DNA of 64,000 nucleotides from Gracilaria domingensis (GCA_022539475.1 VCMS01000030.1:1-64000), one strand, 5' to 3'. Shown: positions 33,633 through 43,333, counted from the stretch's first letter. Notes: generated by a model not told the origin, from the letters alone. A program made the numbers and translations.

Positions 33633-34433
33633 AAGAACCCAGTGAAGACGGTAGACCAGACCACCATTCAACGCGAAGCACCGGCAGAGTATGCCACAAA
33701 TGGTGACATAATTAAATTGCGCGAATAGCAAGAAAAGAAAGCCAGAGAAGAGGATCTCGCACAAGCAAAGCAAAAGCTTGAGGCAGCTGAAAGGCGACAG
33801 CGCGAAGCGGAGGAAAAAGAAGCACTTGCTTTTGAACTCCAGAAGAAGAAAGAGGCCATAGCTCTCAAACGTCAGCAGAAAGCAGAAGAAAAAGAGAAAC
33901 GTCGCGCGGAAGCTGCAGTTGTTTGAGAACGCTAACATCTTGAAATAGAGAAGCACAAAGCTGCTCTGACTGTAAAACGTCAGCGCAAGAAAGAAGCTCG
34001 CGAACAAAAGGCACTCGAGCGAAATCGCAAGAAGCAAAAGACGAATTTGTCACCTGTTTCTAAGGGTGTTGCGGTGCATGTGCTCTCTGTGGCTTTTCTA
34101 GATAGGTGGGATGGTGAGAGCAGCGTCTACTCTTGGAAGCAAAGCCTGGCCGAAGGTGGTGCGCATCCTCGAGAGCAGAAAGAAACGAGATCTGATGGCT
34201 GCAACGTTGAGGAAAGGGTGGTCGCGTGCAGTCTTCTTGACCTTCAAAACATGCCAAAGAGCGTTTTGCGCGGACACTACGTTGGCCTTACTGAGTCTGC
34301 CGGTGATCAAAGCGTTTTGGATGACCCGAACGCCGCCGTCTGGGAAATTGTTCCCACAGCGACGGAAGTTCTACATTGCCCTGGAGGGCCCATGACGAGG
34401 GAGGAGGATGGCTGTGAAGACTTTGTTTTGTAG
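33633..34433 (+). pseudogene. C-terminal coiled-coil extension of the pogo-type transposase, interrupted
   Basis: Reading on in the same frame after the TGA at 33630 gives a long Glu/Lys/Arg/Ala-rich coiled coil (about 33726-34040), then a non-repetitive segment up to the stop at 34431-34433. Three further stops interrupt this frame (TAG near 33726, TGA near 33927, TAA near 33936), and none lies in the last 165 codons. Charged C-terminal tails are common in this transposase family. The preserved frame suggests an ancestral protein of about 770 residues whose end has decayed, or read-through. A separate decayed gene in the same phase by chance is less likely. Confidence 0.6.
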
Positions 34434-34734
34434 CGCGTTCGTCGTAGAGAGTTAGGTCGCGATACTCGGTGTACGTTCGCTACACACACAGAGCTTTCAT
34501 TGGATGAGATTGGTTTTTAAATTAAGCCCCGCACGAAGCGGCTGCCTGGGTTTCTTCAAAAGGTGTACCAAATTGCCCTGGTCTGGAAGGTACAACTACT
34601 CCCAACTTTTGAGAGAAGATCTGCAGCGTTGTGCTGCTTTTTGTTCTCAGCAAGAAGCCTCGGTCCATCTCCGGTCTTTTTTCAACACCCCTCTGCCATG
34701 CTGCCCTTTCTCTAGACCTTCACCTTAGAGCGAT

Positions 34735-34945
34735 GTAGCTAACTTGATGAGGCTGAAGATGCACGATCAAACACGGCGCATCTCGCTGGCAGTGTCTGAC
34801 ACTGGCTTCGTTTGAAATAGGAGCCGGTTTACTGCTTGAGACATACAAACGATGCAGAGAACGAAAGGGGGAACTCCCAGGATCCAAGCATCGGATCGTT
34901 GACTTTACATTGTGTTCTTTGTCGCTTTCACCCCGAAATCAGCAT
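34735..34945 (+). repeat. Inverted, diverged copy of the Gypsy LTR sequence
   Basis: Its reverse complement matches 26573-26795 and 31530-31752 over nearly their full length at roughly 85-90% identity, including the CAGTGTC/GACACTG dyad. No coding part of the same element is next to it. It may be an older solo LTR. Alternatively, with 31530-31752 it brackets the pogo-type gene as long inverted repeats. Confidence 0.8.
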
Positions 34946-35092
34946 AAGCGAGCGTCAGTTTCATTTCTCTGTGACCCCTTTCTAAATGTAATGCTTCTGC
35001 CAATCTCTACTTAAGCGCAACCAGAGAGCGGACTCCGTCGCATAACGTTCAAGCACACTCTCCTGTCTTGCTTACTTTCTAGCCTCCGCACC

Positions 35093-35727
35093 ATGAACTC
35101 AACCCGTTTCTTCGCCGCCTTTCTTTTTTTCTGTTTGGCAACTTGTTCTGCGCCGCCAACACGCAACTTGTGGCGCAAGCTTCTCAAGCGCAACCTTTTC
35201 AAGCGCAAGCTTCTTGTCCTTGTCTGTGCATAAGCGGAAGCCAAAGTAGTTGTCCAGCCGGTTGTCTTGCCACCCCTTGCGGATCTGAAGTTGCTATCGT
35301 TGCGAATGACGAACCATTCCGGTGTTGTCCTGGGCCTACTGTTTCTGCATCGCCAACTCCCACCAGAACGCCAACGCCAACTCCCACTCCATCTGCATCG
35401 CCATCTCCGTCTGCATCTCCCGCTGTTATTAACATCGACGGTGCTCCAGAAGAGCAAGCCGACCAAATTCGATTCATTTGTGTGCAGGTCCTCCTCAGCA
35501 AGGGATATGAATGTGCTGATGCGAAGGCGATTGCCCTTCCCTGGGGCATTGTTCTCATCATTACCACGCTTGGTGATGATTGTCAAGTGCCTCTGGACGT
35601 GTACGAAGATGCTTACGCTAGTCTTCGAACGGTGCCGAACTTTTCCGCTGTGTTTGATCCTAACAGCAAGGTATTGGACTACGACCCGGAGTCTGGAGTT
35701 TCGAGTCTCAAGTTGCTTTTCGCGTAG
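35093..35727 (+). CDS. Secreted Cys-rich protein with Pro/Thr/Ser linker
   Basis: The first ATG (35093) opens a typical signal peptide (MNSTRFFAAFLFF), but its frame ends early. The long frame, open for 195 codons from about 35143, starts one base out of phase within a T run at 35124-35130. A one-base length difference in that run would give a signal peptide followed by a domain with about ten Cys, a linker of PTPTPT/SASPSP repeats (about residues 85-110 of the joined protein), and a C-terminal domain of about 100 residues ending SLKLLFA. No family was recognised. Such Cys-rich plus PTS-linker architectures are typical of extracellular or wall proteins. It may be a real gene with a base-calling error, or a pseudogene disabled in its signal peptide. 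Confidence 0.6.
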
Positions 35728-35888
35728 TCATGGGGCTAGTCCTGTTGTGCTCTTCTAAGGATGAAAGAAGACTCCACACTATGGCTTGGACACATTTGTA
35801 ACGCAGCTATTTCTTGCTTCACGTCTCTACCGACGTCACTGGTTGCTGCCAGCGTCTCAGGGGCTCAATATTAGTTTGTGGGCCGATG

Positions 35889-35927
35889 AGTTACATTTGG
35901 CTCACCCAGCGTGAGCCAAATGTAACT
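35889..35927. repeat. 17-bp perfect hairpin
   Basis: AGTTACATTTGGCTCAC (35889-35905), a CCAGC loop, then the exact complement (35911-35927). It lies 162 bases past the stop codon of the secreted-protein gene and could act as a 3'-end structure or a protein-binding site. No T run follows directly. Confidence 0.8.
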
Positions 35928-36137
35928 GAACTTTGTTGCGATAGTGTCGTAATCAGAAGAACGTTGAGGACGGCGTGGGAGCGGAGCAGACGTTGGAGAG
36001 CGGGCGCGGAGACAGGTGTGGCCTGCGCTGTGCGCCGTTGGGCCAATCTCTGTGATCACAATCTCCGCACGTGCTCTGAATCGCTGATCCAAAGTCTGGC
36101 TCTGCTGCGCGATCGTCCTGTGCATGCTCAGCAATTC

Positions 36138-36166
36138 TATTATTATTATTATTATTATTATTATTA
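36138..36166 (+). repeat. (TAT)n microsatellite
   Basis: Nearly ten uninterrupted TAT/TTA triplets. Confidence 0.95.
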
Positions 36167-36292
36167 CACTTGGTAAATTGTTGCGAGGAAAGCTATTTTC
36201 TTTTCCGTTGTCCGCAAAAAAGGCAACAACTCTTGGCTGCAGTCCGGCGCGAAGCATCATCATCATCATGATCATGGGGGCCCGCAGGATGG

Positions 36293-36520
36293 TGATGTGC
36301 GTTGTACAACTCCGAGCATCGCGGCTCTACTGCACGCTCTGTCGTGGTCAGCCGATTCTGTGCAGCTCAATGCTTCTGCAGCTCGCGAACTCAGCGAGCC
36401 GGGCCGCCGCGCCTTCGCAGCCGCCGCCGCCAGTGGCCGCTCCCGTGCGAGGGTTGTGTCGAGCTGCTGCCAGACGCAGCCCATATGATAACTGCGGCCT
36501 GGCGTGACGCCACGGCGTCT
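36293..36520 (+). repeat. Dispersed repeat of about 210 bp, copy 2
   Basis: Partner of 25175-25385, with extra GCCGCC triplets in the middle. It lies about 700 bp upstream of VPS18. It contains GCTCGCGAACTCAGCGAGC, an imperfect palindrome shared with copy 1, and TATGATAACTGCG near its end. Confidence 0.65.
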
Positions 36521-37219
36521 TGAGCATAGCGCCGAACATCGCCTTCGAGTGCTGCTTTTCGATCGTTTAGCGCAGCCCAGGAAGATCTGGTTGAGATATG
36601 ACAGAACGGTTTCGCTTTCACATCTCGTGAAGTTGACGTCGTGAATGCAACTTTGCCCTTGGCATGATTTTTTTTACATGTGGGCACAACCGCCTAGCGT
36701 GTGGATTCAACTCAAGTCAAGCTTGTCGATACGCTGGTCGCTGGTGAGCACGGCGACGGCTCCAAAGTCGCGCAACAGCTCTGCCTCCTCGTGCGAGTGG
36801 CGTTGGAGCGCTGCAAGGTGGAATGTGCTGTCGCCGCCGTGCTTACGGAGATCGGCCTGTATGTACCCGGACATGCCCGAGCGAGTGCGCGCCTCGGAGG
36901 CTCGGCCACCCCCGTGCCCAAGTGCGTGGGCGGAAGCGAGGCGCGCTGTTGCTGGCGGCTTGTGCGCCCGCGCGCGGGGCCGCCGCAGCGCGATGCATCG
37001 CGCAGGTGCTGCCGCAGCGCAGTTTTGGGGTTGGAAGGACGCGCGCGGCGTGGCGCGCTGCGATTGGCCGCGCCACGGCGCGCAGCGAAGTGCCACGTCT
37101 CCCCCGCTCGCCACGCCGTGGCGCGTCGGTTGCGGCGCCCCATCGGCGCGCGCTGGCTGCATCGCTCCGGCACGCAACAGTAAGGTACGGCGCCGCCTTC
37201 TCGCGCTCGACGCGCAACC
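36521..37219 (+). promoter_or_regulatory. GC-rich upstream region of VPS18
   Basis: No gene is supported. Several overlapping frames are open on both strands only because the DNA is GC-rich. The stretch from about 36850 to the VPS18 ATG is dense in CpG and in GGCGCGC-type words, as expected of a housekeeping promoter in this genome; the other very GC-rich block lies upstream of UBC13. Confidence 0.4.
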
Positions 37220-40216
37220 ATGCCGCTCGTCTTCCGCCTGGAGCCGTCCTCCACGCGCCTGCAGCTCTCGCCGAACGACGTCGTCACCAGCGTCGCCGCC
37301 ACCGGCGGGCTGCTGTGGGTCGGCACGCAGAGCGGCCGTCTGCTGCGCCATCGCACCCACAACGATCAGACCGACGAGGTCCGCGGCCGCTTGGGCGTCG
37401 GCAGGCTCGACAACCCGGTGGAGCGCATTTACGCCGATCTGCATTCACATGCCGCTCTCATCTTGCTCAAGAACGCGTACGGCTACTACGCGCAGCCGTC
37501 CGGACCGCTGCGTCCGAGATGGCTCGCGAAGCTCAGGGGGCTGAGATGCGTGTCTGCCGCGTGGGTGCGCGTCTACGACAAGGCGAAGGAGCAGACCAGA
37601 AGCGTCGCCTTGCTGGGAACCGCCTACGGTGCCTTGTTCTCGCTCACCATTGACGACAAGTACGAACGCGACGATTCTCTTGCCAAGCTGTGGTCCGCTC
37701 CGAATGGCGACCGCATCGATGGCATCCGCGTCGAGAAGGTGGCCTCCAAGTACGTCGGAACCATCGCTACCACGTCGGCGTTGTACCTCTTTTCCGACGC
37801 CGACACGCTCGTTGATTTATTCACCGAACAGAGAATGACCACGCTCACGCGTCCTGATACGCCCCCGTCCGCGTCGTCGGAGCAGCTCGTGCTACCTTCT
37901 GAGCTACACTTTATGACTGGTTCCTCGGGACTGGCCTCGCGTCGATTTGTATGGGCTGGCTCGCAGGGCGTCACACACGCGCAGCTTGCAGTTCGTCGCC
38001 GGCCGATACAGAGAGTTGCTGCCGGTGACGCCGATAGTGCCCATGTTAGCACGTCCACCGTCATGGCGTCCATCGTCGACACTGAGACCATATCATGGAC
38101 CACCCTCAAGGGCGTTTCTGGCTCTTCCGTGCCGCTGGCATGCAACTTGTCATCGTTCCACGTGCTCGTGTTATATCCCGGTGCAATGTATGCATTCAAC
38201 CATATTTCGGGCAGATTGACTCAGAAAGTGCTTTTATGGAGCCCTGACTCTGACAGGAGCGTAGAGGGCGACACTTTACAAGTCTCGAAAAGCAGTCCCC
38301 TTACTACTGCACGCTCCGCGTCGTCTCCCACAGAAATCGTTCGCAACAGTCGTGAAGAAAGTATGCCAAACAAGTTCTTGTCATCGCCGGCCGCTGGATT
38401 TGCACGTGATGTTTTGATGGATGCATTGTGGATATACACTGCTGACGGTGAGTTTACAAGAATGGTGGCCTCCAATGAGGAGTACACAGAGGCATGGAAA
38501 GCAGCCAAGACTATGGGCAAGTTTGAGCTTGCTATGGCTCTCGCGCCACATGTATCGAGCGGAATGGCTGACGATTCGGCCACCATGCAAACTCAAGAAG
38601 CGGTGCGTGAGGCACAAGCCGATCACGAGGTTGAACAGGGTCACTGGGACATTGCTGCACAACTGCTAGCAAGAACGAAACGCCCTATCGAGTCTGTCGT
38701 TCTCGCCATTGCCGAAGCAAATTCTACGACGCCCAGAACCAAAGCAGTCTCGAAAGCGGATTACAACATGGATAATCTGGGCATTGGACAGAGGCGTGAA
38801 ATGACAAAGCATATAATCACTTACCTCGTGAGACGGCTGGACCGTGTCGACATGTCACGCCCCAGGCAACGTACAATCATGGCAACCATGCTCGTTCAGC
38901 TGTATTCACTGCAGCTTTCCTCGGAAACCAATGAGCAGGAGAGGGAAGCAGTGCGTCAGGATTTTGGTCATTTCCTTGCTGACCGACATCAAGATCTGGA
39001 TATCGGCACAGCGCTGGACGTGTTGCAGCGCAGCGGATGCCACGATGAGGCGTGGAAACTAGCTGTTTTGTCCGGAGACGTAGTGTTGGCATCAAAGCTT
39101 TTATCGAAGCGAGGTCAAGTGGACCAGGCATTGACATTGCTCAGGAACCACACTGTTGTTAGTGATAACGACACCCTAAGTCAACTAATTGTGAGCCTGT
39201 CTAACTTTCTAATCCCGTTGGCGCCTCAGAAAGTGACAGCCGCCATCTCCCGCGCTTTGAAAAAAGATTCGCACAGCGTCGACCACATCATCGTAGTGCA
39301 GGCACTCGCCCGCGTCGCGCGAAAGGCCAAAGATGTGGATAAATCGAGAGAGGCATATCTAGCCGCGGTCGCATTCCTGTACGATCTGCTGCATGACTGG
39401 AAGGACATTCATTCCAAACGCCCTGAATACATGTCGCGTGATTCGAGCCACCAGGGCTGGCACAGCCTCGTCACCTTGATGTTCCAGTTGCACGCCGAGT
39501 TTGGCAAGGAGAGTGACGCTCAGTTTTCTTATGACCATTTAGTGGCTCCTCGGCTGCCAAAGCAGATAAGCGCAGGCGTCGGCAACACGCTCGGGGCGAT
39601 TCTGAGGTCAGTCCAACACGCTGGTTTCAGAAGGCTGAGCGTGTATGTGTACCAGGCTCTTGGGCTGCACGAGGCAGCGATCCGGCAAGCAGTTGATATC
39701 GACATGGAGCTGGCGGAGGCCAAAGTAGCACAGCTGAATTCAACAGACATGACAGAAAGGGTGAGAAAGTCGCTGTGGTGTCTGGTGGCCAGCAAGAGCG
39801 ACGACCCCGTCGGGGTGGTGGAACGTAGCAAGGGAGTGCTTCACATCGAGGACGTGTTGACGAGCATGGCGCCGTTTGAAAGTGCGACGGAGCGTGTGAA
39901 AATGTCAGTGGCCGACTCGCTGGAGGAGCATAAGCGACTGGCCAATGGGGCGAAGAGCAATGCGACGTCGGCACTGGAGGTGATCCAAAGCCTGCGAGAG
40001 GATGTGAAACGAGCGCAGCAGTGGCAGCAGTCGAAGCAGACGAATCGGCATCGACAGCGACACCGCACGTTGAGCTGCGGGCACAAGACCAAAACGAGCG
40101 GCAGCACGGGAGGCGGAGCAGCGGAGGAGTGCGTGCTGTGCGGTACACAGGCGATTGAATCGATCGATAAGGCGTTTGATAGCGGACTTTGGTTGCCAGT
40201 ACATGAGAGGAAGTGA
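37220..40216 (+). CDS. VPS18: VPS18 (CORVET/HOPS tethering subunit)
   Basis: Vps18 is a core subunit of the CORVET and HOPS complexes, which tether endosomes and vacuoles before SNARE-driven fusion. The 998-residue intronless frame has the usual layout: an N-terminal beta-propeller region (about residues 1-400), a long alpha-solenoid of clathrin-repeat type (about 430-930) and a C-terminal zinc-binding end. The final ECVLCGTQAIESIDKAF matches the end of the animal Vps18 RING (ECVYCGELMI-SIDRPF), and SCGH matches its central CGH. The first CxxC pair and the Cys/His cluster after CGH are missing, so the RING is incomplete. Length is usual for the family. The gene ends 107 bp from the convergent bZIP gene, with AATAAA-like sequence near 40288 between them. 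Confidence 0.88.
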   Translation: MPLVFRLEPSSTRLQLSPNDVVTSVAATGGLLWVGTQSGRLLRHRTHNDQTDEVRGRLGVGRLDNPVERIYADLHSHAALILLKNAYGYYAQPSGPLRPRWLAKLRGLRCVSAAWVRVYDKAKEQTRSVALLGTAYGALFSLTIDDKYERDDSLAKLWSAPNGDRIDGIRVEKVASKYVGTIATTSALYLFSDADTLVDLFTEQRMTTLTRPDTPPSASSEQLVLPSELHFMTGSSGLASRRFVWAGSQGVTHAQLAVRRRPIQRVAAGDADSAHVSTSTVMASIVDTETISWTTLKGVSGSSVPLACNLSSFHVLVLYPGAMYAFNHISGRLTQKVLLWSPDSDRSVEGDTLQVSKSSPLTTARSASSPTEIVRNSREESMPNKFLSSPAAGFARDVLMDALWIYTADGEFTRMVASNEEYTEAWKAAKTMGKFELAMALAPHVSSGMADDSATMQTQEAVREAQADHEVEQGHWDIAAQLLARTKRPIESVVLAIAEANSTTPRTKAVSKADYNMDNLGIGQRREMTKHIITYLVRRLDRVDMSRPRQRTIMATMLVQLYSLQLSSETNEQEREAVRQDFGHFLADRHQDLDIGTALDVLQRSGCHDEAWKLAVLSGDVVLASKLLSKRGQVDQALTLLRNHTVVSDNDTLSQLIVSLSNFLIPLAPQKVTAAISRALKKDSHSVDHIIVVQALARVARKAKDVDKSREAYLAAVAFLYDLLHDWKDIHSKRPEYMSRDSSHQGWHSLVTLMFQLHAEFGKESDAQFSYDHLVAPRLPKQISAGVGNTLGAILRSVQHAGFRRLSVYVYQALGLHEAAIRQAVDIDMELAEAKVAQLNSTDMTERVRKSLWCLVASKSDDPVGVVERSKGVLHIEDVLTSMAPFESATERVKMSVADSLEEHKRLANGAKSNATSALEVIQSLREDVKRAQQWQQSKQTNRHRQRHRTLSCGHKTKTSGSTGGGAAEECVLCGTQAIESIDKAFDSGLWLPVHERK

Positions 40217-40322
40217 GCAGATTTTGTACGCGGTGGGCGAGAGAGAGGAGTGAAAGGGGAGGAGGTGGATAAGGACAGGAAAAAAAAAAATAAATAAAGC
40301 GTGTGGGTTTGACGACAACAAC

Positions 40323-40991
40323 TTATGGGGAGTGGTTGGTGGAGAAGGTGACCTGCGAGGTCTCCCGCGGCTCGTGATAGCGCGGAAGGCCAATGTACTT
40401 TGCTGGCGGGAGGGGCTGGTGCGAGAATTGAAGCGAGCTAATCGAAGGCAGCGGCTTTGCCGGCTGATGATAGGTTTGGTGGGAGGAGTGGTAGGCGGGG
40501 GGCGGCAGGGAGGTGGCGGTGGATGTGTTGTTGATTGCAGGGTTGGTGGTGGTGGTTATGGTAGTTGGGGCGGAGGTGGAGGTTGGCGGCACGTTATTCT
40601 GAAGAACGTTAATCTGCTGTTGTATGCCAGCGAGCGTGGCGGAATAGTTCTTGAGTTTATCCTTTAGCTGGTCATTGACCTTTGTTCGCAGATGCAACTC
40701 ATCCTCCAGCTTCTTCTCGTACAGCGCGCTCTTGCGCCTGGAGACGATGGCGGAGCGAACCTTGCGACGCTTCTTCTGGATGGCCCTCTGCTTGGGATCT
40801 GAGGCGGCGTCGGCGAGGTCGTTGAGCGGTCCGTAGGTGTCGTCGTACTCGCGCTCGGCCTGGGTCTTGGACTCCTCCTCGAAGGAGCGGAGGTTTATCA
40901 TGACGGTGGTGTCGGGGGAGGGCTTGGACTTGATGAGGGGGGAGGGGACGCGCTCGGAGGCGGGCAGGATGGTGGGGTAGAACTTGGACAT
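40323..40991 (-). CDS. bZIP-like transcription factor
   Basis: 222 residues, starting at the ATG at 40991, which sits in CCACCATG context; the frame upstream of it is GC-driven and unsupported. Residues 73-94 form a basic region, and the spacing from Arg85 to the first zipper Leu (Leu95) is exactly that of bZIP proteins. The zipper heptads (Leu95, Leu99, Asn106, Leu109, Leu113) include the Asn often found at an 'a' position. The invariant basic-region Asn is replaced by Lys77. The C-terminal third is Thr/Ser/Pro-rich and of low complexity. The likely role is nuclear DNA binding as a dimer; the targets are unknown. A run of 16 C lies 11 bases upstream of the ATG in the mRNA sense. It diverges from UBC13 across a very GC-rich spacer. 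Confidence 0.7.
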   Translation of the reverse strand: MSKFYPTILPASERVPSPLIKSKPSPDTTVMINLRSFEEESKTQAEREYDDTYGPLNDLADAASDPKQRAIQKKRRKVRSAIVSRRKSALYEKKLEDELHLRTKVNDQLKDKLKNYSATLAGIQQQINVLQNNVPPTSTSAPTTITTTTNPAINNTSTATSLPPPAYHSSHQTYHQPAKPLPSISSLQFSHQPLPPAKYIGLPRYHEPRETSQVTFSTNHSP

Positions 40992-41002
40992 GGTGGTGGG
41001 TT

Positions 41003-41258
41003 GGGGGGGGGGGGGGGGAAGGGTAGAAGGGTTGGTTGTGTGTGTGTGTGTGGTGTGGACGAGAGCGGTGGGTGTTTGGGGGGTGTGGGGGTGGCGGTTG
41101 TGGGCAGCGGACGCGGCGGGGGGGGGGGGGGGGTGCAACAGGAGAGATGAAGGTAGTGGAGGGGAAAGAGATAGATGGATGGACACAAGGCGCGGCGACG
41201 TTGCGCCGAGAAAATGCGGCAGGGAGGGGGGGGGGGGGGGGTGCGGCGGGGGGGGGGG
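41003..41258 (+). repeat. Cluster of long poly-G runs (poly-C in the bZIP 5' leader)
   Basis: Three runs of 16 G (41003-41018, 41118-41133, 41226-41241) and one of 11 (41248-41258) fall within 256 bases. On the minus strand they are C runs upstream of the bZIP ATG, the nearest only 11 bases away. The plus strand could form G-quadruplexes. Run lengths may be compressed by sequencing. Confidence 0.9.
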
Positions 41259-41329
41259 AAGCGGAGGGCGTGCGTAGAGGGGCGCGACGGCGAAACGGGC
41301 AGTTAGGGTTGGGCGGCAGCGAGGCGCGC

Positions 41330-42515
41330 GGTGGCAGAATGTGAACGCGCGAGCGCGCGCGGCGCGGGTCGAAATTGAGGCGGTGCGCGCGTAGCGCCTT
41401 TTGCCTTGTTGCCCGCTTTTAATAGCGCGCGGCGCGCCTTTTCCGCGCCGCGCGCGCGCGCGCACGGCGGCCATGAATTCGAGCGCGGCGCGCACACGCG
41501 GCACACGTGCGGCGGGCGCGCCGATCTATCTCGCCGCGCGGCGCGCTTGCGAGCGCGCACACGCAAGCTCGCAACGGAAAAAGCGGCGCGCCGAATTTGC
41601 ATTGTTTCCGCGCGGCCGGCGCCGACGTCGACGTCCCGGCTCACCACGCGTGCCTTTATGCGCGCTCCTCCGCCGCGCGCGCCCGCCAGCGCTCTGCGCC
41701 GCCGCGCGCGCGCAGCTTCCACCGCGCGGCCGCCGGCGCCGCGAGCGGAGAGCCGGCGCCCTTGTTGCCGTCCACCGACGGCTGTAAAAATATCTGCGCG
41801 CGCGCGTCGAGCGCGTTGCGATCTGCTCGCGAGTGCGCGCGCGCGCCGCCGGCGCCGACAGCGACAAACAGCCACTGCCTCGCAAACGTCACGGCGGCTG
41901 CGCGCGACGTACGGCGGCCGCGCCGCGCCGCTCGCGCCCGCGCGCGGGCGCGCGGGCGCGGCGGGCGCGCGGGCGCGCGGGCGTGCGGCGCGCGTGCATG
42001 CCGCAAGCAAGGCGCGCGCGGCCGTTTTGTTGCGCGAACGGCAAGCACGCGCGCGCGCGCGTTTCTCTGCGGGGCGCCGAAAAAGAACGCGGAAAAAAGG
42101 CGTTAAAGGCAGCCGCGCGCTTTTGCGCGCCGCCGTCTCGTTGCCAGCGCCAACCATGCATGGCGCTTGCTCGCGCACACACGTCGCGCGCGTCAGCCAT
42201 GTGGACAGCGCGCGCCGCGCGCGCGCGCCACGCGCCGCCGCCGCTGCGCGCGCTGGCCACGTGCGCGCGCTGTGCGCCGCGCCGCGTTGCCGTCCCGCCG
42301 CGCGCCGCGCCGCGCGCGCCTGCCAGTTGCTGCTGCTGTTGTTGTGGTGCCGTGGAGCGCGCGCGGCCGCGCCGCCATGCGCCGCCGCTCGTCCCCCGCG
42401 CCGCAATTTCGCCTCGCCCGCGCGTTTGCTCCGCGCCGCCGCCGCCCGCGCCGCCGCCCCGCGCCGCCGCCCCGCGCTGTGTTGCCCGCTGCTCGCCCGA
42501 CTGTGACGCAAAGCC
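41330..42515. promoter_or_regulatory. Extreme GC/CpG-rich divergent intergenic region
   Basis: About 1.2 kb made largely of GCGCGC and CGCCGC words, lying between the divergent bZIP and UBC13 genes. Long frames are open in all six frames (up to 412 codons) because stop codons are scarce, and none has a recognisable domain. Alternating CG runs, for example near 41448-41464 and 42047-42061, could adopt Z-DNA. It presumably contains the promoters of both genes. Confidence 0.6.
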
Positions 42516-43097
42516 ATGGCGTCCTTGCCCAAGCGTATCATGAAGGTATCTTTGCTCCTTCCACCACCCCCTCACCACGCCCCCCCCAGCACGCCCCCGC
42601 CAGCTGTAGCTAACCGCCATGCATGCCACCTCCTGCGCATAACGCCTCGCGCCTCCCCACCTTGCCCACCCTAGGAGACCGAGAGGCTCCAGAGCGAGCC
42701 CGTGCCCGGCATAAGCGCCGTTCCCAGCGACTCCAACGCCCGCCTCTTTTCCGTCGTCATCATCGGCCCGGAGGAGTCCCCGTACGCCACCGGTCGCTTC
42801 AAGCTCGAGCTCTTCCTCCCGGAAGACTACCCCATGGCCCCGCCCAAAGTTCGCTTTCTCACCCGCATCTACCACCCGAACATCGATCGTCTCGGCCGCA
42901 TCTGCCTCGACATTCTCAAGGACAAGTGGAGCCCAGCCCTGCAGATTCGAACCGTCTTGCTCTCCATCCAGGCGCTGCTTTCCGCTCCAAACCCGGATGA
43001 CCCGCTCAACAACGACGCCGCCGAGCTGTGGAAGAGCAACGAGGTGCTGGCCATGCAGACCGCTCGAGACTGGACCAAGCAACACGCTGTCGAGTAG
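42516..43097 (+). CDS. UBC13: Ubiquitin-conjugating enzyme E2 UBC13/UBE2N
   Basis: Ubc13 makes Lys63-linked ubiquitin chains together with a Uev partner, in DNA-damage tolerance and signalling. There are two exons: 42516-42545 and 42675-43097, separated by a 129-bp GT-AG intron in phase 0. The 150-residue product begins [15 protein letters not shown] and is collinear with human UBE2N throughout. HPN is at 78-80, the catalytic Cys is Cys87 in [16 protein letters not shown], and the [17 protein letters not shown] segment is conserved. Met64 of PMAPPKVRF is present, as in the Ubc13 subfamily, where it helps bind RING ligases. The intron after codon 10 follows a very short first exon. The downstream spacer to CYP38 is only about 240 bp, convergent. 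Confidence 0.97.
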
Positions 43098-43333
43098 CTC
43101 TCTTCTTTTGTTTTCACAGCCCTTTCTTCTTCTTCTTCTTCCTTCTTCATCTTCATCTATTGCATCACCTGCCTACTCGAGAAAGCGCCCCATCATGTCT
43201 CGCTTTTAACGACTCTGCCGCTACAGCTAAAGCCTTGTTTCTCGCCATGTTCGCCGCCACGCCGCTCGTCTGTCAACAGCACCCACCCTGTTTGCTATAC
43301 TTGTTTTTTTTCTTTTAATCCTTCTTGTACCAC

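Noticed and set aside
34735-34945. Reading this repeat as a terminal inverted repeat of the pogo-type transposon
   Set aside because: Not adopted as the main call because the same unit sits precisely at both ends of the Gypsy body; kept only as an alternative.
36645-37544. Several overlapping frames of 160-299 codons upstream of and over the start of VPS18
   Set aside because: They overlap each other and the VPS18 start in GC-rich DNA and match nothing.
41303-42541. Open frames of 412 codons (minus) and 366 codons (plus) between bZIP and UBC13
   Set aside because: All six frames are long here because stop codons are rare in CG-only sequence; no domain, and composition is Arg/Ala only.
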